Assembly (NCBI GenBank): GCA_029858845.1
Contig: JAOUEG010000060.1
Coordinates: forward strand, 1-9,093
Direction of reading: 5' to 3'
Source: Chloroflexota bacterium
GTDB lineage: Bacteria > Chloroflexota > Limnocylindria > Limnocylindrales > CSP1-4
DNA length: 9,093 nucleotides
Part shown: positions 1 through 6,505 of the stretch, one piece after another
Numbering within the stretch: the stretch's first letter is position 1
How the letters are laid out: every line of letters begins with the position of its first letter
Program-made: the position numbers and the translations under genes
Notes under the pieces: generated by a model
What the model was told of the DNA's origin: nothing
What the model saw: only the letters and a program-made list of their open reading frames with translations
Database searches by the model: none

Positions 1-1
1 C

Positions 2-1195
2 GCGTGCGCCCGCTGTCACAGCACCCACGCGGCCCAGGGACCCGCCCTGCTGCCGCAGGCCAACCCCCAAAGCTCCGTGTGCCTGTCGTGCCACGATGGG
101 ACGGGTTCGGACATCGACGTCGCCGCACCATACAACGACCCCGCCATCCCGGCGAATGACCCCGCAACCCGCTCCTACTACCGGCACGATGCGCTGGCGC
201 CATCGGTGCATGTCCTCGCGGGCGAGAACGAATTCGAAGGATTGCTGGAGCGCCACAGCGAGTGCGGCGACTGCCACAACCCGCACAACTCGACGGCGAC
301 GGACTCGATCCAGACGACCACGGGCTGGTCGGTCTCCGGCCGCCAGGCGGCTCTCTCCGGCGTGGCCGTCACGAATGACGTCGCTGGCACCGCCCCCGCG
401 TACACCTATCTCGACGGAAGCGCGGGCTCGCAACCCACTCGCGAGTACGAGATCTGCCTCAAGTGCCATTCGGGCTTCACCACCCTCCCGGACGATGCCG
501 GCCAGCCACCGTCCAGGCAGGCCCTGGACAAGGGAATCGAGCTCAATCCGGCGAACATCTCCTTCCACCCCATCGAGGCGGCCGGGAAGAACCAGACTGC
601 GGCGATGGCCGCGAGCCTGGCAGGAACATCACCGTTCAAGCAGTGGGACTTCACCACGGAAAGCACGATCCGCTGCGTCAACTGCCACGGTGACCCGGCC
701 AAGTACGATCCGATCACGCCGCCAGGTGCCGGTTCCGCCCTGGCTCCCCATGCCAGTGCGAATCGCGGCATCCTCCTGCAGCCGTACCGAGACCGCATCC
801 TGAAGTCGACCGGGGAGGCGTACGACGCCGCTGACTTTGCGCTCTGCCTCATCTGCCACGGCGAGGAGCCATTCACGAACGACAATTCCACCGCGACGAA
901 CTTCGATCTCCATTCGCTGCACCTGACCGAGCTGGCCGGCAAGGGTAGCGGCGGCACGAACATCGACACGCTCGGCGCCGGACAGGGCAACGCGATCTGC
1001 GCCGAGTGCCATTTCAGGGTTCATTCGACGGCCCTGCGCGTCGGGTCCCAGGGTGTCTACCCGCGACTGATCAACTTCGCCCCCAACGTGGTGACCGATG
1101 ACGGTGGCTACCCGGCCTGGGCTCCGCTCGGGGCCTCGGGCGGCTCGTGCACGCTCAACTGCCACGGCAAGAGCCACGACGACTACGGGTACTGA
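2..1195 (+). CDS. Secreted multiheme c-type cytochrome, 5'-truncated (at least 8 hemes)
   Basis: This is the C-terminal 397 residues of an electron-transfer cytochrome. The frame is open from base 2, and a heme site (CARCH, bases 5-19) lies upstream of the first possible in-window start (GTG at 77), so the gene begins outside the window. Six more CXXCH sites follow: CLSCH (80), CGDCH (263), CLKCH (455), CVNCH (674), CLICH (845) and CAECH (998). The last site is CTLNCH (1148-1165), a CX3CH variant. Phrases such as CGDCHNPHNS and the closing CHGKSHDDYGY are typical of doubled-CXXCH cytochromes. No membrane segment is visible in this part, so a secreted or surface location is likely. Heme spacing is wide (about 48 to 73 residues between most sites), with further His residues that could act as distal ligands. 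It lies 369 bases upstream of a cytochrome c maturation operon on the same strand. The redox partner is not shown by the sequence. Confidence 0.93.
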   Translation, partial: ACARCHSTHAAQGPALLPQANPQSSVCLSCHDGTGSDIDVAAPYNDPAIPANDPATRSYYRHDALAPSVHVLAGENEFEGLLERHSECGDCHNPHNSTATDSIQTTTGWSVSGRQAALSGVAVTNDVAGTAPAYTYLDGSAGSQPTREYEICLKCHSGFTTLPDDAGQPPSRQALDKGIELNPANISFHPIEAAGKNQTAAMAASLAGTSPFKQWDFTTESTIRCVNCHGDPAKYDPITPPGAGSALAPHASANRGILLQPYRDRILKSTGEAYDAADFALCLICHGEEPFTNDNSTATNFDLHSLHLTELAGKGSGGTNIDTLGAGQGNAICAECHFRVHSTALRVGSQGVYPRLINFAPNVVTDDGGYPAWAPLGASGGSCTLNCHGKSHDDYGY

Positions 1196-1212
1196 GGCGA
1201 CCTGAACAGGCG

Positions 1213-1230
1213 CCCCGGTCCGATCCGGGG
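1213..1230 (+). terminator. Small GC hairpin after the cytochrome stop, possible terminator
   Basis: CCCCGG (1213-1218) and CCGGGG (1225-1230) form a perfect 6-bp stem around a 6-base loop, 17 bases after the cytochrome stop codon. No T-run follows, so this is not a classical intrinsic terminator. It could be a weak or factor-assisted one, or chance in GC-rich DNA. Confidence 0.3.
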
Positions 1231-1333
1231 GATCACGATCCGGCCGTCGAGTTCCGCGGCAGGGCTGACACGACTGCGACGGCGTGCGTGGATCGCATCC
1301 GAAGCCGCGGCCATCACCGTCGCGATCGCCGGA

Positions 1334-1349
1334 TGTATCACCCGATACA
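1334..1349. promoter_or_regulatory. 16-base palindrome, candidate operator
   Basis: TGTATC (1334-1339) and GATACA (1344-1349) are perfect inverted repeats around ACCC. The arms are AT-rich in strongly GC-rich surroundings and lie in the only long upstream gap of the maturation operon, about 215 bases before its first start codon. This is the shape of a dimeric regulator site. No regulator gene is in the window and the distance to the start is large, so the assignment is tentative. Confidence 0.33.
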
Positions 1350-1564
1350 GGGCGGAGTCCGCGCATCCACCTCTCGGACCGCCATCCGACCCCAGAAATA
1401 TGCCCGCCGACGGATGGGTCCTGACGGCACTCCTCGAGACAATCCCTCCAGGTGTCAGACGGCTCGCGATGCAAGGCGAGCGCTGGAAACGAGGGCGATC
1501 CGATGGGACACAGGCGACATGAGGGCCGGGTGCGCGGCGCACGGCCTCGTCCGGGCGGCCGGTC

Positions 1565-2737
1565 ATGACCGGCTCGACGACCATGAACGGCACCGATCCT
1601 CAACGCGAGCTCCTTGCCCGTCTCGGCCTGGACGACCGCGCGACGACCGAAGACGTCGTCGAGATCCATGACGAGCTGGTCGCGTTCCTGACGACCGCCC
1701 CGAAGCCTCTCCGCGCCTGGGCTCGGACCCAGGCCGCCGCAGCGGACCACGCATTTGCACTTCTCACGGACCCGGATGCGCCAGCGGTTCCCGGAGCCCT
1801 CCCGGGCCCTGCTGCGCTCCCGACGGTCCAGCCCGACGGGTCGGCGACACCTCCGGCCCGTCGGGCACCCTCGATCCCTGGACCGGCGGCCGCTGCGGCC
1901 GCTTCAAAGGCGGCAGCCCTGCCCGCCAACCCGGAGGCATCGACCGAGGGCGCGGTCGCTCCGATCGAGAAGTCGTTCGAAGAGATGCTCGCAGAGGTCA
2001 CGCCCGGAACCCACCGGGAGAGCCTTCCGACGCCGGCATCCGAACAGGTCCACGAGTCGGTTGCCGAGGCAGACGCGGTGGCTGGACGGGGTGAGGTCGC
2101 CCGCCGGGGCGGCTCGTTCCCGATCCGGCGCGTATTGATGGCCGGCGCGCTCGTGGTCGGCGCGATCTCGATCGGCTTCGTGGGCTATCAGGTGGGCGCC
2201 GCTCCCAGCGCAGCCGCCATCACCGGCGGGGAACCGCAGCCGCAGCCGAGCGCGGGCCTGGACCAGGCGGTCGTCGCCGACCTCATGGCCAAGATCCAGA
2301 CCGACCCGACCGACGTCGATTCGATGATGCGGCTCGGCGACGAGTTCTACGCCGCCGGCGACTTCGGGGCCGCGGCGACCTGGTTCCAGAAGATGCTCGA
2401 CGTCGACTCCACGGACATCCGGGCAAGACTCGCCCTCGGCGCAGCGTTCTTCAACCTCGGCGACATGACCGGCGCCGAGACCGCCTGGGTCGCCGTCGTC
2501 GAGCAGGATCCATCGAACGTCGAAGCCCATTACGACCTCGGGTTCCTGTACCTGAACCAGGAACCGGCCGACATGGCGGGCGTCCAGCGCGAGTGGAGCG
2601 AGGTCGTTCGCCTCGCCCCGGACTCCGATGTCGCCCAGACCGTCAAGGCCCACCTCGATGCCCTGAGCAGCCCGGCCCCGTCCGCCGCGCCGAGCGCGGC
2701 GCCATCGGCCGCGCCGAGTGGGTCGGCCCAGCCATGA
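1565..2737 (+). CDS. TPR protein with one membrane segment, cytochrome c biogenesis-associated
   Basis: This 390-residue protein has four parts. Residues 11-70 form an alpha-helical N-terminal domain loosely resembling a J-like fold without an HPD motif. A Pro/Ala-rich linker covers about 70-135. One hydrophobic segment spans about 190-212. A C-terminal TPR region covers about 250-353, with three 34-residue units carrying the expected small and aromatic residues (for example LGDEFYAAGDFGAAATWF). The basic residues before the membrane segment suggest the TPR part is outside the cytoplasm. It opens the maturation operon and overlaps ccdA by ATGA. By analogy with System I CcmI/CycH, it could hold or guide apocytochromes for heme attachment; this is inference from context. 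The tail is an APS-rich repeat. An upstream in-frame TGA at 1520 limits the start; ATG at 1565 is chosen, ATG at 1583 is the alternative, and neither has a clear ribosome binding site. Confidence 0.85.
   Translation: MTGSTTMNGTDPQRELLARLGLDDRATTEDVVEIHDELVAFLTTAPKPLRAWARTQAAAADHAFALLTDPDAPAVPGALPGPAALPTVQPDGSATPPARRAPSIPGPAAAAAASKAAALPANPEASTEGAVAPIEKSFEEMLAEVTPGTHRESLPTPASEQVHESVAEADAVAGRGEVARRGGSFPIRRVLMAGALVVGAISIGFVGYQVGAAPSAAAITGGEPQPQPSAGLDQAVVADLMAKIQTDPTDVDSMMRLGDEFYAAGDFGAAATWFQKMLDVDSTDIRARLALGAAFFNLGDMTGAETAWVAVVEQDPSNVEAHYDLGFLYLNQEPADMAGVQREWSEVVRLAPDSDVAQTVKAHLDALSSPAPSAAPSAAPSAAPSGSAQP
2678..2719 (+). repeat. Short tandem repeat encoding PSAA units
   Basis: Three tandem 12-base units each encode Pro-Ser-Ala-Ala (2678-2689, 2690-2701, 2702-2713), followed by a partial Pro-Ser. 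They form the disordered tail of the TPR protein. Codons differ between units (CCG/CCA, TCC/AGC/TCG), so the repeat is conserved mainly at the protein level. Confidence 0.7.
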
Positions 2738-3468
2738 TCGAAGTCGGGATCCTGGTCGCGTTCGTCGGCGGGATCCTGTCGTTCGCCTCGCCGTGCTGTC
2801 TCCCGTTGGTCCCGGCATACGTCGGCTACATGGTCGGGACGGCGACGGAGGGCCCCGGCGCGCGCCGTCGCACGCTGTTCCATGCGCTTGCCTTCGTGGC
2901 CGGCTTCTCGTTCGTGTTCGTCGCGTTCTGGGCCTCGATCGGCGCGATCGGCTACGTCCTGGCCGACCAGGCGGTGCTGCTGCGGCGCATCGGCGGGGTC
3001 GTCCTGGTCGTCCTGGGACTGCAGGTGGCCGGCGTCATCAACCTCCGCGCCCTGTGGCGCGATACGCGACCGATGCCCGCGATGGCAGGCGGCCCTGGTT
3101 TCTCCACCGCCACTGCTACGACGACCGCCCCGAGCTACGGACGATCGCTCCTCTTCGGGACATTCTTCGCAGCCGGCTGGAGCCCGTGCATCGGGCCCAT
3201 CCTCGGCGGCATCCTCGGGTTGGCCACCGTGACGGCAAGTGTCGCCCAGGGGACCGTCCTGCTCGTGGCATATGCCGCCGGCCTGGCCGTCCCATTCCTC
3301 GCCGTCGCCCTCGGTGCAGAGTGGGTGGCCCGCCGCCTGACGTGGGTCGGGCGTCACCACCGCACCGTTTCCTACGTGACGGGCGCCGCCCTCGTGGCGA
3401 TCGGCGTCCTGATGATCACCGACACCCTAGCCCGCCTGGCGGCCCTCACGTCGCCGCTGGGTTCCTGA
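2734..3468 (+). CDS. ccdA: CcdA cytochrome c biogenesis thiol-disulfide transporter
   Basis: This 244-residue polytopic protein is of the CcdA/DsbD membrane-domain family. It passes electrons from cytoplasmic thioredoxin across the membrane to extracytoplasmic thioredoxin-like proteins. About six hydrophobic segments are visible. The two redox cysteines sit in the expected places: SPCCLPLVP in the first segment (C21) and GWSPCIGP in the fourth (C152). The length is close to normal for the family. An extra cysteine (C22) follows the first redox cysteine. The start ATG overlaps the TPR gene stop (ATGA, 2734-2737), suggesting translational coupling, and there is no separate ribosome binding site. 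The frame is open further upstream to 2593, but MIEVGILVAF matches a normal CcdA N-terminus. The resB start lies 14 bases downstream. It probably supplies reductant to the thioredoxin encoded at 5882. Confidence 0.94.
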   Translation: MIEVGILVAFVGGILSFASPCCLPLVPAYVGYMVGTATEGPGARRRTLFHALAFVAGFSFVFVAFWASIGAIGYVLADQAVLLRRIGGVVLVVLGLQVAGVINLRALWRDTRPMPAMAGGPGFSTATATTTAPSYGRSLLFGTFFAAGWSPCIGPILGGILGLATVTASVAQGTVLLVAYAAGLAVPFLAVALGAEWVARRLTWVGRHHRTVSYVTGAALVAIGVLMITDTLARLAALTSPLGS

Positions 3469-3470
3469 CC

Positions 3471-3475
3471 GGAGG
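3471..3475 (+). promoter_or_regulatory. Ribosome binding site that fixes the resB start
   Basis: GGAGG lies directly after the ccdA stop and 7 bases before the ATG at 3483. The resB frame is open upstream through the whole of ccdA, so this site decides the true start. Confidence 0.8.
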
Positions 3476-3482
3476 ATCGACG

Positions 3483-4952
3483 ATGACGCAGCAGGCACAG
3501 ACCGGTCGCCTTCCGGCCGACGGGCCCGCCCCGACGGACGACGTCATCCGGCGCGAGGCGGGCTTCGGCATCGACGATCTGCTCGAGCGGCTGTGGGATC
3601 TCCTGACCTCGATGAAGTTCGGGGTGATCATCATCCTGGCGTTGGCCGCCCTGGGGCTGGTCGGGACCATGGTCATCCAGGCACCGCCGGGCATCTCTGC
3701 CGACCCCGCGGCGAAGGCCGACTGGCTGAACGAGGTCCGCCCCAGGTACGGCGGATGGACCGGCATCATGGATCAGCTCCAGGTCTTCACGATCTTCGAA
3801 TCGATCTGGTTCCGGGCCCTGGCGGCTCTCCTGACCGCGAGCCTGGTGGCCTGCTCCGCGCACCGGCTGCCGGGCCTCTGGAAGTCGGCCACCAAGCCGC
3901 ATGTCGCGATCGGAGAGGCGTTCTTCACGCATGCCCCGCAGCACGAGTTCATCGCGGTCCGGGGCACGAGCGACGAGATCCGCGAGCGGGTCAGTCGCGT
4001 CCTCAACAAGCATCGCTATCGGGTCGTGAGCGAGGACGACGGCGTCCTCCACCTGTACGCCGACAAGTTCCGCTGGGGTCCGTTCGGGACCGTCATCGGG
4101 CACCTGAGCCTCGTGGTCATCCTGGGCGGCGCCATCGTCGGATCGATGTTCGGCTTCCGGGACTCGAACTTCGTGGTGGCCGAGGGCTCGGTCGCACCGG
4201 TGACCTCGGGCGAGGGCATCTCGGTCGGTCTCGTGCAGTTCCAGGACGCGTACTACACGGAGACCGGCGCGCCGGCCGACTACGCCAGCGAGATCGTGAT
4301 CTACAAGGACGGCACCGAAGTGGCGAGCCAGACGATCCGCGTCAACGAGCCGCTGCGCTATGGCGGCCTCTCGTTCTACCAGTCGTTCTACGGCCCCGCC
4401 GCGGCGATGCGGGTCACCGACGCGGCGGGCAACGAGGTGATGGCAGACGGCGTGCCGCTGGCCTGGTCCGATGGCGACACCGGGCGCCGCGTGGGCAGCT
4501 TCGTCATCCCCGGTGCGGACCTCACGGTGTGGGTCATCGGCACCGCCGGGACCGGCGATCCCATCATCGCGCCCGGCCAGATGCGCGTGGAGCTCTACCA
4601 GGGCAGCCAGGGAACGTCCGTGGACGCGGCGACGATCGACCAGCGGACGTCCGCAGAACTCGCCGGCTACACGTTCTCCTTCGACCGCGAGATGCAATAC
4701 ACGGGTCTCTCCGTGGCCCGCGATCCGGGGACGCCGCTCATCTGGCTCGGGTCGTTCCTGATGATCGCGGGGTTCGTGCTGGTCCTCATGTTCCCGCACC
4801 GGCGGGTGTGGGGTCGCCTGGTCGTCCGAAGTGACGGTCGCGGGATGCTCTCGCTGGCCGGTGCCGGACGCCGCGACGTCAATTCCAATACCGAATTCAC
4901 CGATCTGGTCACCGATGTCCGGGCGGCGTTCACAACGCCGACGGACGCCTGA
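3483..4952 (+). CDS. resB: ResB (Ccs1) cytochrome c synthase subunit
   Basis: This 489-residue protein is the ResB/Ccs1 half of the System II heme lyase, which with CcsB exports heme and joins it to apocytochrome CXXCH motifs. Four membrane segments are visible: about 46-66, 108-126, 201-222 and 419-441. A large extracytoplasmic domain lies between the third and fourth. Family signatures include LLTSMKFGVIIILALAALGL at the first segment, the phrase DQLQVFTIFESIWFRALAAL, and GHLSLVVILGGAIVG, with His207 in the third segment, a position linked to heme handling in this family. RVNEPLRYGGLSFYQSFYG is a typical periplasmic-domain stretch. The length is normal for a bacterial ResB. The N-terminal 35 residues are a soluble, Pro-rich extension. 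It follows ccdA by 14 bases and precedes ccsB by 11. Confidence 0.95.
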   Translation: MTQQAQTGRLPADGPAPTDDVIRREAGFGIDDLLERLWDLLTSMKFGVIIILALAALGLVGTMVIQAPPGISADPAAKADWLNEVRPRYGGWTGIMDQLQVFTIFESIWFRALAALLTASLVACSAHRLPGLWKSATKPHVAIGEAFFTHAPQHEFIAVRGTSDEIRERVSRVLNKHRYRVVSEDDGVLHLYADKFRWGPFGTVIGHLSLVVILGGAIVGSMFGFRDSNFVVAEGSVAPVTSGEGISVGLVQFQDAYYTETGAPADYASEIVIYKDGTEVASQTIRVNEPLRYGGLSFYQSFYGPAAAMRVTDAAGNEVMADGVPLAWSDGDTGRRVGSFVIPGADLTVWVIGTAGTGDPIIAPGQMRVELYQGSQGTSVDAATIDQRTSAELAGYTFSFDREMQYTGLSVARDPGTPLIWLGSFLMIAGFVLVLMFPHRRVWGRLVVRSDGRGMLSLAGAGRRDVNSNTEFTDLVTDVRAAFTTPTDA

Positions 4953-4963
4953 GGGAGCGCGCC

Positions 4964-5848
4964 ATGTACAAGATGTCGGAGTACGCCTTCATCGCGGCGA
5001 TCCTGGCCACAGGTCTCGCCCTGATCCTCTATATCGCCTACGCCCTGTCCGGCCTTCGGGCGGCGCGGATGCAGACGGCCGGTGGCAACGTCCGGACCGG
5101 CGTCATGGGCTTCTCCGGCGGACCTCGGACGGCGGCGCTTGGACGCTACGCCACGATCCTGGGGTGGCTCGGGTTCGCGTTCCTCTCCGCCTGGCTGGTC
5201 TTCCGAACCATCGCGACCGGGCACGGGCCCTTCGCCAACATGTACGAGTTCTCCGTGTCGTTCGCGTGGGGCGTCCTCGGGGCCTACTACTGGTTCGAGC
5301 GGCGCTACCACCAGCGCATGCTGGGCCTGTTCGCGCTGCCCGTGGCGCTCGCCCTGATGCTGTATGCGACGACGATCCCGTCGACCGTGGAGCCGCTCGT
5401 CCCGGCGCTGCAGAACAACCTGCTCCTGTCGGTCCATGTCGCCGTCGCGATCGTGGCATATGGATCGTTCACCATCGCGTTCGCCGCGGCCCTGCTGTTC
5501 GTCATCCAGCCCGAAGGCGGCCGCTGGGGCCTGCCCAAGCCGGAGATCCTCGACGACATCTCCTACAAGGCGGTCGTGGTCGGTTTCCCGTTCCTGACGG
5601 CGGTCATCGTCCTCGGCGCCATCTGGGCCGACGTGGCGTGGGGCCGCTACTGGAGCTGGGATCCCAAGGAGACAGCGTCGCTCGTGACCTGGCTCATCTA
5701 CGGTGCCTATCTCCACGCCCGAGTCGTCCGCAACTGGCGGGGTCGCAAGGCGGCCTACCTCCTGATGCTCGGCTTCGCGGCAACGTTGTTCACCTACTTC
5801 GGGAATCTCTTCTTCGGTGGCCTGCACAGCTACTCGGGCTTGGGCTGA
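4964..5848 (+). CDS. ccsB: CcsB (CcsA/ResC) cytochrome c synthase subunit with WWD domain
   Basis: This 294-residue polytopic protein is the second half of the System II heme lyase. The heme-binding WWD motif is clear: WGRYWSWDPKETASLVTW, with W230, W232 and D233. Conserved histidines expected to bind heme are present: H87 (in GHGPFANMYEF), H158 (in LLLSVHVAVAI), H251 (in AYLHARV) and H288 (in GLHSY at the C-terminus). About eight membrane segments fit the family's CcsA-type topology. The start ATG has an AGGGAG ribosome binding site at 4952-4957, overlapping the resB stop by one base. An in-frame ATG three codons later is a less likely start. The length is typical for the separate, non-fused CcsA/CcsB form. 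It likely forms a complex with the preceding ResB. Confidence 0.95.
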   Translation: MYKMSEYAFIAAILATGLALILYIAYALSGLRAARMQTAGGNVRTGVMGFSGGPRTAALGRYATILGWLGFAFLSAWLVFRTIATGHGPFANMYEFSVSFAWGVLGAYYWFERRYHQRMLGLFALPVALALMLYATTIPSTVEPLVPALQNNLLLSVHVAVAIVAYGSFTIAFAAALLFVIQPEGGRWGLPKPEILDDISYKAVVVGFPFLTAVIVLGAIWADVAWGRYWSWDPKETASLVTWLIYGAYLHARVVRNWRGRKAAYLLMLGFAATLFTYFGNLFFGGLHSYSGLG

Positions 5849-5850
5849 GC

Positions 5851-5868
5851 GCGGACGAAACGGTCCGC
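5851..5868 (+). promoter_or_regulatory. Intercistronic hairpin abutting the thioredoxin ribosome binding site
   Basis: GCGGAC (5851-5856) and GTCCGC (5863-5868) form a perfect 6-bp stem with a 6-base loop, two bases after the ccsB stop. The ribosome binding site AAGGAG (5869-5874) begins at the next base, 7 bases before the ATG at 5882. It could tune translation or mark an mRNA processing point. A chance origin in GC-rich DNA is possible. Confidence 0.4.
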
Positions 5869-5881
5869 AAGGAGACATGAC

Positions 5882-6490
5882 ATGGATGCGCTGAGCATGC
5901 CGGCGGCGCCACCGCGCAGCGGTCGCCTCCGCAGCGAGCGGTTCCGGACGATCGCGGTCCTCGTCGTGGTCGGGATCGCGCTGGTGGGCGCGGCGGTCCT
6001 CATGGAACAGCCATGGGCGGACGACGGCTACACGGACGTGACCCTGACCGGGGACGTCTCGGCTGTCGCCCCGGCGGCCGGGATGGCCGCGCCGGACTTC
6101 AAGACCACGACGATCGATGGCACTCCCGTCAGCATCTCCGAGTACCAGGGCCAGCCGGTCTGGCTGACCTTCGGTGCCAGCTGGTGCGCGGATTGCCGCG
6201 GAGAGGCTCCCGACCTGCAGGCGACCTATGAGAAGTACGCGCCGCAGGGCCTGGTCGTCCTGAGCGTCTCGATCGACGAGGACGAGCAGGCTGTCCGCGA
6301 CTACGCCCAACGCGTGGGCCTGACCTTCACCCAGGTGGCGGATCCATCCACGATCATCGCCAGCCGCTACCGGATCCTTGGCGTCCCGACCCACTACTTC
6401 ATCTCGCCGGAAGGCACCATCGAGGAGGTCCGCCTCGGCGGGCTGCCACCCGAGGAGATGGAGCGGATGGTCGGAACGATCCTCCAGTAG
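5882..6490 (+). CDS. TlpA/ResA-like membrane-anchored thioredoxin (apocytochrome reductase)
   Basis: This 202-residue protein has one N-terminal membrane anchor (about 22-41) and an AhpC/TSA-TlpA-type thioredoxin fold outside the membrane (about 65-200). The active site is WCADC (W101, C102, C105), and the cis-proline loop is GVPTHYF (P169). In System II such proteins (ResA, CcsX) reduce the CXXCH disulfide of apocytochromes so that heme can be attached. Its place after ccdA, resB and ccsB supports that role. The variable pair between the active cysteines is Ala-Asp rather than the Glu-Pro of ResA or Gly-Pro of thioredoxin, so the redox potential may differ. AAGGAG at 5869-5874 supports the ATG at 5882; an overlapping ATG at 5877 gives only five codons. 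It ends with TAG, in frame with the next gene five codons later. Confidence 0.92.
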   Translation: MDALSMPAAPPRSGRLRSERFRTIAVLVVVGIALVGAAVLMEQPWADDGYTDVTLTGDVSAVAPAAGMAAPDFKTTTIDGTPVSISEYQGQPVWLTFGASWCADCRGEAPDLQATYEKYAPQGLVVLSVSIDEDEQAVRDYAQRVGLTFTQVADPSTIIASRYRILGVPTHYFISPEGTIEEVRLGGLPPEEMERMVGTILQ

Positions 6491-6504
6491 CGACGGCGCG
6501 TCGC
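6490..6504 (+). promoter_or_regulatory. Hairpin filling the gap before the decaheme cytochrome start
   Basis: GCGACG (6490-6495) and CGTCGC (6499-6504) form a perfect 6-bp stem around GCG. It occupies the whole gap between the thioredoxin TAG and the ATG at 6506, where a ribosome binding site would normally be. No Shine-Dalgarno sequence is visible, so translation may be coupled to the upstream gene. Confidence 0.4.
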
Positions 6505-6505
6505 G

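Larger units (their letters stand above)
1196..1564. other. Intergenic gap with no supported gene
   Basis: These 369 bases separate the truncated cytochrome from the maturation operon. Open frames cross the gap on both strands, but their products are Arg-rich with no recognisable domain, as expected of chance frames in GC-rich DNA. The gap holds a small GC hairpin at 1213-1230 and a 16-base palindrome at 1334-1349. The AT-richest hexamer is AAATAT at 1396-1401, but no good -35 element stands at the right distance, so I do not call a promoter. The operon's promoter probably lies in this gap, because the next gene starts here and the genes after it are closely packed. Confidence 0.6.

Noticed and set aside
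1462..1481. GCTCGC/GCGAGC inverted repeat with an 8-base loop in the gap
   Set aside because: It is a short GC-only stem of a kind expected by chance here, with no position relative to a start or stop that suggests function.
1147..1671. Open frames across the gap on both strands (also 1183-1593 on the minus strand)
   Set aside because: The products are Arg-rich, overlap both flanking genes and show no domain or ribosome binding site.
2593..2733. Upstream extension of ccdA into the TPR gene
   Set aside because: It overlaps the TPR coding region, and the ATGA overlap at 2734 gives a normal CcdA N-terminus.
2718..3482. Upstream extension of the resB frame through ccdA
   Set aside because: The extension is Arg/Pro-rich and out of frame with a clear CcdA. 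A GGAGG site and a normal ResB N-terminus begin at 3483.
4881..4897. AT-rich AATTC/GAATT inverted repeat near the end of resB, considered as an internal promoter for ccsB
   Set aside because: It encodes part of the ResB tail, the arms are only 5 bp, and no -35/-10 pair is visible.
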